NCBI GenBank assembly: GCA_003640645.1
Contig: QGHH01000028.1
Coordinates: forward strand, 1-61,746
DNA: 61,746 nt
Source: Fredinandcohnia aciditolerans
Lineage (GTDB): Bacteria; Bacillota; Bacilli; Bacillales; Bacillaceae_L
Direction of reading: 5' to 3'
Made by a program: the position numbers and the translations under genes. Below are positions 1 to 7,419 of this stretch, one piece after another. Under the pieces are notes generated by a model that was not told the DNA's origin, did no database searches, and was given only the letters and a program-made list of their open reading frames with translations. Each line of letters begins with the position of its first letter. The stretch's first letter is position 1.

Positions 1-69
1 TTCGTCGCTGTTAACATTGTAGACAAGAGGAACTAATTTGACTCATTTTCTTTTTACACAATTATATGG

Positions 70-260
70 ACTTAATCTGGGCACAGTAGCAGCTGTGTCC
101 CAATGCATGCTGAATTCAGACAACTTTCATGACCACAGGAGCAGCATTGTCCGAATGCCCGCTTGATTCGGACTACTTTCATGGGCATAGGAGCAGCTGG
201 GTCCGAATGCATGCTGGTTTCGGAAAGTTTTCATGGAAACAGGAGCTTCCGTGTCCGAAA
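70..260. repeat. 52-bp tandem repeat (minisatellite 1)
   Basis: Three successive units at 87-138, 139-190 and 191-242 are each exactly 52 bp. They are flanked by a partial unit on the left (from about 70) and on the right (243-260). Units 2 and 3 carry a short dyad of the form TCCGAA...TTCGGA, which is degraded in unit 1. The ORF that reads through this array on the minus strand is repeat DNA and not a gene. The region from 1 to 432 holds nothing else recognisable except the terminator at 375-404. Confidence 0.9.
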
Positions 261-374
261 TGAACGTATTTGAATGATAGCTCAAAGAGATATGAACGAC
301 AACCGAGTTCATATCACCCCTGGCCATCAGTATAATACAAAGTATATACAAAGCTTACTAAATAAGATAAAAAA

Positions 375-404
375 GTGTGTTAATCCCGCTAAGGATCAAC
401 ACAC
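375..404 (-). terminator. Rho-independent terminator of the nitroreductase gene
   Basis: The arms GTGTGTT and AACACAC pair, with an inner ATCC/GGAT stem. On the minus strand the hairpin is followed by a run of six T. It lies just downstream of the nitroreductase stop codon. Confidence 0.75.
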
Positions 405-432
405 CATGATAGCTGTAACATTATGAGGTTTT

Positions 433-918
433 TTAAGAAAGGTACTTTATTTTTTCTTGAATAGATGTTCGTTCTTTTGCATCTTTAATTTCAGCAGGAT
501 ATCCGACACCAAATACTCCAATGACATCATAACCGTCTGGAACTCCTAAGATATCACGAATTTTTTGGGCATTAGCGATTGATGACCAGAAAGCACCTAC
601 ACCATCTGCCCAAGCAGCAAGGAGAAAGTTTTGCACAAAACAAGAGGTTGCAATTGCATTTTCGTACGTCTCTGCTTCTGATGCACCATGTCTCGATAAT
701 ACAGCAAGTACTATTGGTGCATTACCGAAGTTCGTTTTATGATTTACTTTTTTCCTTGTCTCCGGACCGACAACATACACTTCCCAAGGTTCCGTCATTC
801 GATGGTTCGGGGCCATCGAACCTGCTTGTAACCATTTATATATCTGCTCCATTTCAATTTGATCCTGTTTAAAACTCTTTATATTACGACGTGCCTTAAT
901 TACCTCTATTATACTCAA
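433..918 (-). CDS. nitroreductase family protein
   Basis: A 161-residue protein of the FMN-dependent nitroreductase fold. These enzymes use NAD(P)H to reduce nitro compounds, quinones or similar electrophiles in the cytosol, and the substrate here is unknown. The N-terminus has the family's FMN-contacting 'ARRNIKSF' segment, followed by 'APNHRMTEPW' and a C-terminal 'FGVGYPAE' stretch. The length fits the short YdjA-like branch. The TTG at 918 is chosen as start because a strong AAGGAGG lies 7 nt upstream; a longer reading from a GTG at 948 would place that ribosome site inside the gene. It follows the IDEAL-domain gene closely and may share its transcript. Confidence 0.85.
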   Translation of the reverse strand: MSIIEVIKARRNIKSFKQDQIEMEQIYKWLQAGSMAPNHRMTEPWEVYVVGPETRKKVNHKTNFGNAPIVLAVLSRHGASEAETYENAIATSCFVQNFLLAAWADGVGAFWSSIANAQKIRDILGVPDGYDVIGVFGVGYPAEIKDAKERTSIQEKIKYLS

Positions 919-948
919 GTCAATACCTCCTTGTGTGATCATATACAC

Positions 949-1353
949 TTATACTTCATAATGTATGCTCATGCTTCGAATAATCTTCTCCCTAAGTTCG
1001 TTCAAATCCATGAGTTCATTTGATAATAGGTGAAAAGCCTCTTCATTTCTTTCATCTAGAGATTCATTTAGCTTGTATTCTAGATAGTTTAATTTTAGAT
1101 CTAAATCTATAAACGAACAGAACATATTTTCAAAATAATATTTTTCAAAGTCATGGATGTTTATGTATACTTGGAATTTATCATCAAAATCAATTAACAC
1201 ATACCAGCCAAGGTTATCAACATATTTCCTATCTGGAGTTATGGTTAATATAGTCCCTTTTTTTACTTCTATTTTTTTCAATCCCTCGCATTTGGTGCAA
1301 GGACATTCTACTTCTATTACACTGGTTCTTAATAAAACAAAGCGATGCTTCAT
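949..1353 (-). CDS. IDEAL-domain protein
   Basis: A 134-residue protein. The N-terminal part has a C-x-C-x2-C cluster in 'VECPCTKCEG', which could bind a metal. The C-terminal 40 residues fit the IDEAL domain ('LNESLDERNEEAFHLLSNEL'), a short helical module found in Firmicutes proteins of mostly unknown role and in a few competence and adaptor factors. The ATG at 1353 is preferred because AAGG lies 8 nt upstream; an in-frame GTG at 1362 overlaps that site. It is followed by the nitroreductase gene with no room for a separate terminator. Family assignment rests on recall of the motif. Confidence 0.7.
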   Translation of the reverse strand: MKHRFVLLRTSVIEVECPCTKCEGLKKIEVKKGTILTITPDRKYVDNLGWYVLIDFDDKFQVYINIHDFEKYYFENMFCSFIDLDLKLNYLEYKLNESLDERNEEAFHLLSNELMDLNELREKIIRSMSIHYEV

Positions 1354-1578
1354 GACATTCACCTTCCCTAAGCCAATCTTTATCCCTTCATCAGCAGGGT
1401 GGAGGAACTAGCGCTTATTTATCGTTTAATTATGGGGACTATAATTAAAAGGGGATATCACTTATGTTCCTCTGATTTCAAATGAGAATACCTCTCAATT
1501 AATACTATAAATGAAAATGATTCTCACTGTCAAACGATGTTTAGAGATAAATGTAAGATGTTACTTTATTCCTAAAAA

Positions 1579-1607
1579 AGCACAAAGAGGTTCCCCCCTT
1601 TGTGCTT
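1579..1607 (-). terminator. terminator of the Bmr-like pump gene
   Basis: The arms AAGCACAAAG and CTTTGTGCTT are perfectly complementary. On the minus strand the hairpin is followed by a T-run. It sits 27 bp after the stop codon of the transporter. The same stem sequence (AGCACAAAG) is used by the terminator at 19012-19038. Confidence 0.85.
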
Positions 1608-1633
1608 GCTTACCTACATTATTTTTATCTTAC

Positions 1634-2824
1634 TTAATTAGCTACACTCGGCTTCACTTGTTTTACCGTTTTTTCTTGTTTACGCCAGAATAAGGTTAAA
1701 ATAATCCCCAAAGCAAGTATCACTGTTGCAAAGTAGTAAGGATAATTGATGTCGATATCGAATAGCATACCGCCTAAAATTGGGCCACTAACGTTTGCTA
1801 AACTTGTGAACATTGAGTTCATTCCACCAGCCCATCCCTGTTCATTCCCTGCGTTATTCGAAAGATATGAAGTAACAGCTGGTCGGAATAAATCAAACCC
1901 GACAAACAGAATAAATGTAACGAGCAAAATTGCGAAATAGGAATGAACGGCGGTCATTAGGAAGACAAGTAAGGCTGACAAGATTAAACTATAACGAATG
2001 AGTTTAATTTCACCCCAAATCCGCGTTAACCGATCAAACAAAAGAACTTGAGACACTGCGCCAAAAATGGCACCACCGGTAATTACAATGGCTATATCAG
2101 CTGGTGTAAATTGAAATTTGTGGTCCACAAATAAACTAAAAAATGATTCAAAAGCTGCTAAACCAAACGAAGCAATAAAAATTAAGATAAACGCAATGAA
2201 ATATTTTGGAGCAAACATCCGTTTAAACCCAACTTGCTCTTCCGATGGTTGTTCGTGATTTTCTGTCTGACGTTCGGGTTCAGATAATAAAATGATCGAA
2301 AGAATCGCTGCGATCGTACCAAGTCCCGCTGCAAAAAAGAATGGAATTCGCGTCCCCAATTCAGCAAGAAATCCACCTATACCTGGACCAATAATAAACC
2401 CTGTGCTTATGGCCGCAGACATATAACCGAGTGCTTTCGGACGAGTCTCCAAAGTCGTAATATCCGCAATAAAGGCTGTAACTGCTGGCATGATGAATGC
2501 GGCACTAATTCCGCCAAAAATACGCGAAACAAATAATATCTCAATTCCTTTCCCTATCCCAAATAAGAATTCTGAGAAGCCGAATATAAATAAGCCTATG
2601 ACAATCATTATTTTTCTTCCATACTTATCTACAGCCTTACCTGCAAATGGTGAGGCAATCAATTGAGCAATCGCGAACACAGCAGTTAAATAGCCAACTG
2701 TTGTACCGGTTAAACCTAATTCATTCATTAACGTTGGTAATACAGGAATGACAAGGCCAATTCCCAAAAATGCAATGAATAAATTCATTAATAATAACCA
2801 TAAAGTGACTTTATATGTCTTCAT
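1634..2824 (-). CDS. bmr: Bmr/NorA-type multidrug efflux MFS transporter
   Basis: A 396-residue, 12-segment major facilitator antiporter of the DHA1 family, which exports cationic drugs and dyes against protons. It is close to B. subtilis Bmr: shared blocks include 'NLFIAFLGIGLVIPV', 'VDKYGRKIMIVIGL', 'RIFGGISAAFIMP' and the antiporter motif C region 'STGFIIGPGIGGFLAE'. A charged central loop separates the two six-helix halves. The ATG at 2824 is chosen; a TTG one codon upstream has slightly better spacing to AAGGAGTG. It is divergent from a MerR-family regulator, and its promoter has the long spacer used by such regulators, so drug-inducible activation is likely. The symbol reflects similarity and not proven orthology. 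Confidence 0.88.
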   Translation of the reverse strand: MKTYKVTLWLLLMNLFIAFLGIGLVIPVLPTLMNELGLTGTTVGYLTAVFAIAQLIASPFAGKAVDKYGRKIMIVIGLFIFGFSEFLFGIGKGIEILFVSRIFGGISAAFIMPAVTAFIADITTLETRPKALGYMSAAISTGFIIGPGIGGFLAELGTRIPFFFAAGLGTIAAILSIILLSEPERQTENHEQPSEEQVGFKRMFAPKYFIAFILIFIASFGLAAFESFFSLFVDHKFQFTPADIAIVITGGAIFGAVSQVLLFDRLTRIWGEIKLIRYSLILSALLVFLMTAVHSYFAILLVTFILFVGFDLFRPAVTSYLSNNAGNEQGWAGGMNSMFTSLANVSGPILGGMLFDIDINYPYYFATVILALGIILTLFWRKQEKTVKQVKPSVAN

Positions 2825-2885
2825 CAATTTCACACTCCTTAAACAAAACAAATACCATTAGACTTTTCATTTGTTTACAGATTTT

Positions 2886-2916
2886 ATCGTAGTGTATATA
2901 GTTACTATATAGTCAA
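2886..2916 (-). promoter_or_regulatory. MerR-type promoter of the efflux gene with operator dyad
   Basis: Read on the minus strand, TTGACT (2916-2911) and TACGAT (2891-2886) are separated by 19 bp. Within the spacer lies the dyad TATATAG-TAA-CTATATA (2895-2911). A 19-bp spacer with a central dyad is the hallmark of promoters that MerR-family activators untwist, and the adjacent divergent gene encodes such a regulator. Confidence 0.75.
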
Positions 2917-2933
2917 GAATGGAGTTGTAAAAA

Positions 2934-3767
2934 ATGAATGAAAAAAATGTAAAGTATTTAACGACTGGTGAATTCGCAAAGCTTTGCAAGGTTAACAAAC
3001 AAACTCTCTTTTACTATGATCAAATCGGACTTTTGTCTCCAGTATATAAAAATGAAAAAGGATACCGATTTTATACCATTAATCAAATGGAGTTATTTTA
3101 TGTAATTGATTTATTAAAAGATCTCGATATGTCACTACACGACATTCAACAATACACACAAAATAAATCCCCTGAAAGTTTTTTACGTTTAATGTATCAA
3201 AAACGGGAAGAAATCGTGAAAAAGCGCCAAGAAATTGAAATGAAGGAAAAGCTAATTGAGGCTAAAATAGGATTAATGGAAGAGGCCGCACAAATTAACT
3301 TTGACCAAATTACCCTTGAACACTTACCTGAAGCCACACTTTATTTAAGTAGAAATATCGAAAATATTTCGGATGAAGAATTTGTAGAAGTCATTTCTGA
3401 ATTTATTGACGAATTAAATGAATCACAACTTGACACTGGCCACCCTATAGGTGGTATAACCAAACGGGAGCAAGTATTAAATGGAGAATTCTCTAAATAT
3501 AGCTACTTATATATGGAACAACCTAATCCCAAAGAGGGTTATCCTTATTTCCAAGCTGTAAAAGGTGATTTCCTTATCGGATACCATGTCGGTGATGATA
3601 AAACAATACATAAAACATATAAACGACTTCTTTCGGAAATGGAACGATTAAATCTAACCTTAGGAAATTATGTGTTTGAAGAGTATGTTTACGATACGGT
3701 TGTAACGAATCAAAAAGAAGAATATATAACAAAGATTATGGTAGAAGTATTTAAACCTGATAAATAA
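2934..3767 (+). CDS. MerR-family multidrug-sensing regulator (BmrR/BltR-like)
   Basis: A 277-residue regulator. Residues 8-75 form the MerR winged helix, with 'LTTGEFAKLCKVNKQTLFYY' and 'GYRFYT'. Residues 80-125 form the long dimerisation coiled coil, rich in K and E. Residues 127-275 resemble the GyrI-like ligand-binding domain of BmrR and BltR. It is transcribed away from the efflux pump, and the 19-bp-spaced promoter between them is the likely target. In this family, binding of lipophilic cations makes the protein twist the operator and activate transcription. The helix-turn-helix start resembles BltR as much as BmrR, so no symbol is given. The ribosome site is GGAG before ATG 2934. Confidence 0.85.
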   Translation: MNEKNVKYLTTGEFAKLCKVNKQTLFYYDQIGLLSPVYKNEKGYRFYTINQMELFYVIDLLKDLDMSLHDIQQYTQNKSPESFLRLMYQKREEIVKKRQEIEMKEKLIEAKIGLMEEAAQINFDQITLEHLPEATLYLSRNIENISDEEFVEVISEFIDELNESQLDTGHPIGGITKREQVLNGEFSKYSYLYMEQPNPKEGYPYFQAVKGDFLIGYHVGDDKTIHKTYKRLLSEMERLNLTLGNYVFEEYVYDTVVTNQKEEYITKIMVEVFKPDK

Positions 3768-3808
3768 GTTTGAACCAAACTATTTGTTTAAACAATGGAG
3801 TTGAGTAT

Positions 3809-4411
3809 ATGGAAGCCATTTTACATGGGATTATCTTAGCATTTGGTCTAATTTTACCTTTAGGTGTACAAAATGTATTTGTATTTTCGCAAGGGGCAAC
3901 ACAGCCAAAACTACTGCGGGCGTTTCCTGCAACTATTACAGCTGGTTTGTGCGATACACTGTTAATCCTTTTAGCTGTGTTTGGTTTGTCAGCAATCGTT
4001 CTACAATTTGAATGGTTGCGGATTAGTCTGATGAGTGCGGGGATTTTGTTTTTACTATATATGGGATACGCAATTTGGCGGTCTTCACCGACAACAAATG
4101 AAACGAACAAAGCTTTGCCTATCCGGCAACAAATCATCTTTGCTTTATCCGTTTCCTTGCTAAATCCGCATGCCATCCTAGATATCGTCGGGGTGATTGG
4201 AACAAGTGCATTAAAATATGTCGGAACAGAACAAATGCTATTTACCGTTTCTTGTATTTTTATATCTTGGATATGGTTCTTTGGATTAATGCTGGCTGGT
4301 GCGGTTATGAAAAGATTAGATGGTACTGGAGTTTTAATGAAGGTATTCAATAAATGCTCTGCGATCTTTATATGGGGAACAGCTATTTATCTTTTGGTTG
4401 GGTTAATTTGA
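3809..4411 (+). CDS. LysE/ArgO-family amino acid exporter
   Basis: A 200-residue membrane protein with about six hydrophobic segments. It fits the LysE translocator family, which exports basic or other amino acids. The family signature near the N-terminus appears as 'GLILPLGVQNVFVFSQG'. The ATG at 3809 follows GGAGTTGAGTAT; the upstream in-frame reading has no ribosome site. It lies 41 bp after the MerR regulator gene on the same strand and may be read through from it. The actual substrate cannot be told from sequence. Confidence 0.85.
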   Translation: MEAILHGIILAFGLILPLGVQNVFVFSQGATQPKLLRAFPATITAGLCDTLLILLAVFGLSAIVLQFEWLRISLMSAGILFLLYMGYAIWRSSPTTNETNKALPIRQQIIFALSVSLLNPHAILDIVGVIGTSALKYVGTEQMLFTVSCIFISWIWFFGLMLAGAVMKRLDGTGVLMKVFNKCSAIFIWGTAIYLLVGLI

Positions 4412-4430
4412 GTTAAATAGAGATGAAAAA

Positions 4431-4457
4431 GCCATATAATAATTTCACTTATATGGC
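4431..4457 (-). terminator. terminator for the HAD phosphatase gene
   Basis: A perfect 9-bp stem, GCCATATAA with TTATATGGC, has a 9-nt loop. On the minus strand it is followed by CTTTTTC. On the plus strand it is not followed by T, so it serves the minus-strand HAD gene better than the LysE gene. Confidence 0.6.
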
Positions 4458-4537
4458 CGAATGTATTGTGTATTTAGTTTTTCTTTAAATCTACGAAAAA
4501 AAGCAAAACATTTTAATCACTAACCATTCAGCTTACT

Positions 4538-5335
4538 TTACAGGGCATACGTCTCATATGGTTTACATAGATAGCGTTCGATGAACTCAGCTAATCCATC
4601 ATTTTGGTGGTGCCCTGTAACAAAATCAGCTACTGCTTTTACATCATTATCTGCATTCCCCATAGCCACACCAGTACCGACATGACGAAGCATTTGGATA
4701 TCATTTGGTCCGTCACCAATGGCGACAACTTCTTTTGGGTTAATGCGATAAGCATGAATTAAGCTTTTTATAGCAGACCATTTCGAAACTTTAGGTGCAA
4801 CTAATTCAAACCCATCATTCCAGTCAATGACTTCTGCTTCCTTTTTAAATATAGAAGACAACTCTGGACTTGCTGTTCCTGTTCGAACACTATATTTAAG
4901 GACATCTTGGTATTGAGCCTGTCTTAAATCTCCAATATATGTTGGTGGAGTTTGCCCAACTTTTGTCCAATAATCGATTTCTTCATCTGTTTCCTTACAA
5001 TAGAGCCCATCTGCTGTGTGAACGATAACATTACAAGGTCTATCAGCAGTCAGAAGGTGAAATCGCTCCTCATTTATGTTGACGGTTCTCTTTTGTAACG
5101 CTTTTCCCGTCCATGCATCATGAATAGAGGCGCCATTCAAACAAATCATGGGTGTTCGTAATCCGATTTCTTTATGGTAGGGCGCAGTTACTTCGTAGTG
5201 TCGGCCAGTTGCTAGAAAAACCTTTACTCCCTGATTAATCAGTCTATAAATGGCTTCTAAATTCCGTTGGGAAATATTGTTTGAAGCTGTTAGCAATGTA
5301 CCATCCATATCAATAAATAGTGCACGTACATTCAT
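4538..5335 (-). CDS. Cof-type HAD-IIB phosphatase
   Basis: A 265-residue haloacid-dehalogenase-superfamily phosphatase of the Cof/YkrA type, a cytosolic Mg-dependent enzyme acting on small phosphorylated metabolites. Motif I is 'FIDMDGTLL' with catalytic Asp9 and Asp11. Motif II is 'LATGR' near residue 42. Motif IV is 'IGDGPNDIQML' in the last third, followed by the 'GVAMGNA' loop. The central segment is the C2B cap that sets substrate preference. The ATG has GAGGAGG 8 nt upstream. It stands alone between two terminated units. The natural substrate cannot be inferred. Confidence 0.9.
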   Translation of the reverse strand: MNVRALFIDMDGTLLTASNNISQRNLEAIYRLINQGVKVFLATGRHYEVTAPYHKEIGLRTPMICLNGASIHDAWTGKALQKRTVNINEERFHLLTADRPCNVIVHTADGLYCKETDEEIDYWTKVGQTPPTYIGDLRQAQYQDVLKYSVRTGTASPELSSIFKKEAEVIDWNDGFELVAPKVSKWSAIKSLIHAYRINPKEVVAIGDGPNDIQMLRHVGTGVAMGNADNDVKAVADFVTGHHQNDGLAEFIERYLCKPYETYAL

Positions 5336-5461
5336 TTATAATGCCTCCTCATTCGTTGATAAATCAATCATATCATCTGAATATTAAAGCCAAGTAAATG
5401 TTGTGTACAGATAATATAAAGTTTATCGGGAAACTTAAGGCAAATCTAAATCCTTTTCTAC

Positions 5462-5671
5462 TTACTTCACTCGTGAATGCCTTTTATCAGCAGCACTTAA
5501 AACAAATAAGGTGGCAATACCCCAGACAATACCTTGGATAATCATTGTCATCCAATTATCTATAGGGAATAATAGCGAAAATAGAAATAATAATAATGGA
5601 CTGATTATAATAATTGACATGCCGATCATGAATGCTTTTTTCTCGGGTAGTGCTTTAATCTTAGCTAACAT
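5462..5671 (-). CDS. small membrane protein
   Basis: A 69-residue protein with two hydrophobic segments and a basic C-terminus ending in 'DKRHSRVK'. The ATG at 5671 is chosen because GGGGTG lies 5 nt upstream; a longer in-frame reading has no matching ribosome site. The upstream 30-codon ORF ends 5 nt before this start, so the two are probably translated from one message. I do not recognise the family. Confidence 0.6.
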   Translation of the reverse strand: MLAKIKALPEKKAFMIGMSIIIISPLLLFLFSLLFPIDNWMTMIIQGIVWGIATLFVLSAADKRHSRVK

Positions 5672-5675
5672 TATT

Positions 5676-5768
5676 TCACCCCGTTCCTTTTTTACCTTTT
5701 TTCCTATTGTCCAAAACATGAGCAATGGCACCAAATATATTCTCAAGAATTGTATAAATCGCTTCCAT
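5676..5768 (-). CDS. possible 30-residue amphipathic peptide
   Basis: A short ORF starting at ATG 5768 with a GGGATGG ribosome site and ending just before the next start codon. The peptide begins 'MEAIYTILENIFGAIAHVLD' and ends in a run of K, R and G. The first 20 residues alternate hydrophobic and polar positions as an amphipathic helix would, and the tail is strongly basic. The tight junction with the downstream membrane-protein gene supports translation. Nothing indicates a function. It could also be a translated leader with no role of its own. Confidence 0.4.
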   Translation of the reverse strand: MEAIYTILENIFGAIAHVLDNRKKGKKGTG

Positions 5769-5840
5769 CAAGAACCATCCCTTTAGTTCATCTTACATGT
5801 GTATACGAAATTAAAAAGAGAAAGTTTCTAATACATTAAA

Positions 5841-5867
5841 AAAAGGTGCTATTGGAGAGCACCTTTT
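5841..5867 (-). terminator. terminator of the signal peptidase gene
   Basis: A perfect 10-bp stem, AAAAGGTGCT with AGCACCTTTT, has a 7-nt loop. On the minus strand it is followed by a T-rich stretch. It begins 7 bp after the stop codon. Confidence 0.9.
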
Positions 5868-5873
5868 ATATAC

Positions 5874-6416
5874 TTAATCAAGTATTTTGATCTCTTTGAT
5901 TGGCCAGACTACAAGATTTGTAGTTCCAACCACACTATCTATTGGAATCGCCCCAATGTGACGACTGTCCATACTATTTCGACGGTTATCCCCCATCACA
6001 AACAAATGTCCTTCTGGAACTACATCACTACCCACAGGAGTTTCCCGTAATGTGAATGAATTTGTTAATGGGCCATTGATTAGCTCTTGTTTACTCTTGT
6101 CTAAATAGGGCTCATCGTATGGTTTTCCATTAATGTACAATGTATCATCTTTATACTCGATGCGATCTCCCGGCAAACCAATCACTCTTTTAATATAGTC
6201 TTTTTCCTTAGTTGCGTGAAAAACGACAACATCAAATCTTTTCGGTTCACCAACTTTTGTAACAATCATTCGATTTTGGTCTTGCAAAGTAGGCTGCATC
6301 GAGGCACCTTCAACAATAGCAGGTGTAAAGAAAAATACACGAATAATAAAAGCTATTAAGAGTGCAATAAAAAGGGCTTTAATCCATTCCCAAAACTCAC
6401 TTCTAGTATCAACCAC
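5874..6416 (-). CDS. sipS: type I signal peptidase
   Basis: A 180-residue S26 serine protease that removes signal peptides from secreted preproteins at the outer face of the membrane. A single N-terminal membrane segment spans about residues 11-31. Box B is 'VEGASMQPTL' with catalytic Ser39. Box D is 'DYIKRVIGLPGD' with catalytic Lys76. Box E is 'VMGDNRRNSMDSR'. The length and single anchor match SipS/SipT of Bacillus and not the longer Gram-negative LepB. GTG 6416 follows AAGGTGAAAAT. Bacilli usually carry several paralogues, so the symbol marks the type and does not claim which paralogue it is. Confidence 0.93.
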   Translation of the reverse strand: MVDTRSEFWEWIKALFIALLIAFIIRVFFFTPAIVEGASMQPTLQDQNRMIVTKVGEPKRFDVVVFHATKEKDYIKRVIGLPGDRIEYKDDTLYINGKPYDEPYLDKSKQELINGPLTNSFTLRETPVGSDVVPEGHLFVMGDNRRNSMDSRHIGAIPIDSVVGTTNLVVWPIKEIKILD

Positions 6417-6566
6417 ATTTTCACCTTCCTACATACTCTCCATCGTATTTCGCCTTTATTCTCTGGTATTAAGAATACTTTGGAAATCTATTTTAATAAA
6501 TATATTCCACAAAAACACCCCAAATTCCTTCTTGGACCAACAAGCTATAACCAATCTTCACAAACA

Positions 6567-6595
6567 TGGGACACAGGGACAGGTCCCTTGTCCCA
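6567..6595. repeat. dispersed palindromic repeat, copy 1
   Basis: A near-perfect palindrome with outer arms TGGGACA and TGTCCCA and an inner GGGAC-AG-GTCCC. Related copies lie near 8858, 43638, 44741, 45597, 47184, 53531 and 61663. It abuts the stop codon of the next gene. Confidence 0.9.
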
Positions 6596-6598
6596 CCC

Positions 6599-7156
6599 TC
6601 ATCGTGAAACAATTTTTTGGAGAACTTTAAAAGCAGAGATACTTACTTTCATCCAAATCCAGCTATACAATAAGCAAAAAGCAAATATCCCTAATAGAAC
6701 CACACTATCAAAACGTAGTGATACGGATGGCCCTAGTATAGGAAACTTAATTACATATAATAAAAGACTTATACCTAACGTCAAATTTAATGCTGCAAAC
6801 GCAACTGTTAATACGCTCTTCTTTAAATACTTAAGCCCAATGCCTAAACTGAGCCCTAATAATCCTGTGGTAAAGAGAAATACCAATAGTTCACTTGGCT
6901 GGAGCATAACCAATAGAAATGCGGATACGAAATATGTCATCACACCAATTTTAAGTGACATTAGGCTTGCAAGTACAAGAGGGCCCGTACTCATCATACT
7001 TAGGATAAAACCGATCCCCGTAAAAACCCCTGCAGACTGAAAAATGACGGCCGCTGAACCTAATAATCCACCTACTACTAGCCTCATTGACTTTGGATAA
7101 CCGTCAATTGATAGGTTTGTCTTATCTACCCAAACTTTCTTAATAAATGACCGCAT
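6599..7156 (-). CDS. multi-pass membrane protein of unknown function
   Basis: A 185-residue, strongly hydrophobic protein with a basic N-terminus ('MRSFIKKVWVDKT') and about five membrane segments rich in G, L and V. The ATG at 7156 is preceded by GGGGGTG. Its stop codon lies 4 bp from a dispersed palindromic repeat. I do not recognise a family; no ATPase or partner gene is adjacent that would mark it as a transporter component. Confidence 0.65.
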   Translation of the reverse strand: MRSFIKKVWVDKTNLSIDGYPKSMRLVVGGLLGSAAVIFQSAGVFTGIGFILSMMSTGPLVLASLMSLKIGVMTYFVSAFLLVMLQPSELLVFLFTTGLLGLSLGIGLKYLKKSVLTVAFAALNLTLGISLLLYVIKFPILGPSVSLRFDSVVLLGIFAFCLLYSWIWMKVSISAFKVLQKIVSR

Positions 7157-7283
7157 GTGACACCCCCATAATAGGTAGATGCAGTAAGAAAGAAGTTTAT
7201 GCTAGAAATTGTTGTTCTAGACCAGCAGTCATTTTTATTTGGTACTATTAGAAATCTTCGACTCATATTCTAAAGTGATACTT

Positions 7284-7412
7284 CAATCAGGGGGCATTCT
7301 TTCCCCACTGATTGTTAGTTGAACCAATCGGGCTTTTATGGGCAGTTGCCACCTCTGAAAGAGGGCTTACAGCCCGTTGATGCAGGGCTAGAAGAAAGCA
7401 ATGAGAAGGGGT
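7284..7412 (+). other. structured leader upstream of the GSDH gene
   Basis: Three hairpins occur in the 136 nt before the dehydrogenase start. The first has arms CAATCAG (7284-7290) and CTGATTG (7308-7314) closing a GGGG/CCCC stem. The second is CCTCT-GAA-AGAGG (7352-7364). The third is GGGCT-TAC-AGCCC (7363-7375). The second and third share two bases, so they compete. This could be a regulatory RNA leader or the remnant of a repeat. I cannot name a family. The 263-nt gap contains no ORF with a ribosome site. Confidence 0.4.
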
Positions 7413-7419
7413 GTAAAGT

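Noticed and set aside
127-351. Open frame on the minus strand through the first repeat array
   Set aside because: It consists of repeat units and has no ribosome site or homologous look.
3751-4350. 199-codon minus-strand frame opposite the LysE gene
   Set aside because: Complement of a membrane protein gene; no ribosome site.
6480-7040. 186-codon plus-strand frame opposite the membrane-protein gene
   Set aside because: It is antisense to a hydrophobic gene with a good ribosome site; its composition is that of a complement of a membrane protein.
7284-7412. Remnant of an IS200/IS605 guide-RNA end or a named sporulation RNA
   Set aside because: The hairpins are suggestive, but no tnpA/tnpB piece is present and I could not match a consensus from memory.
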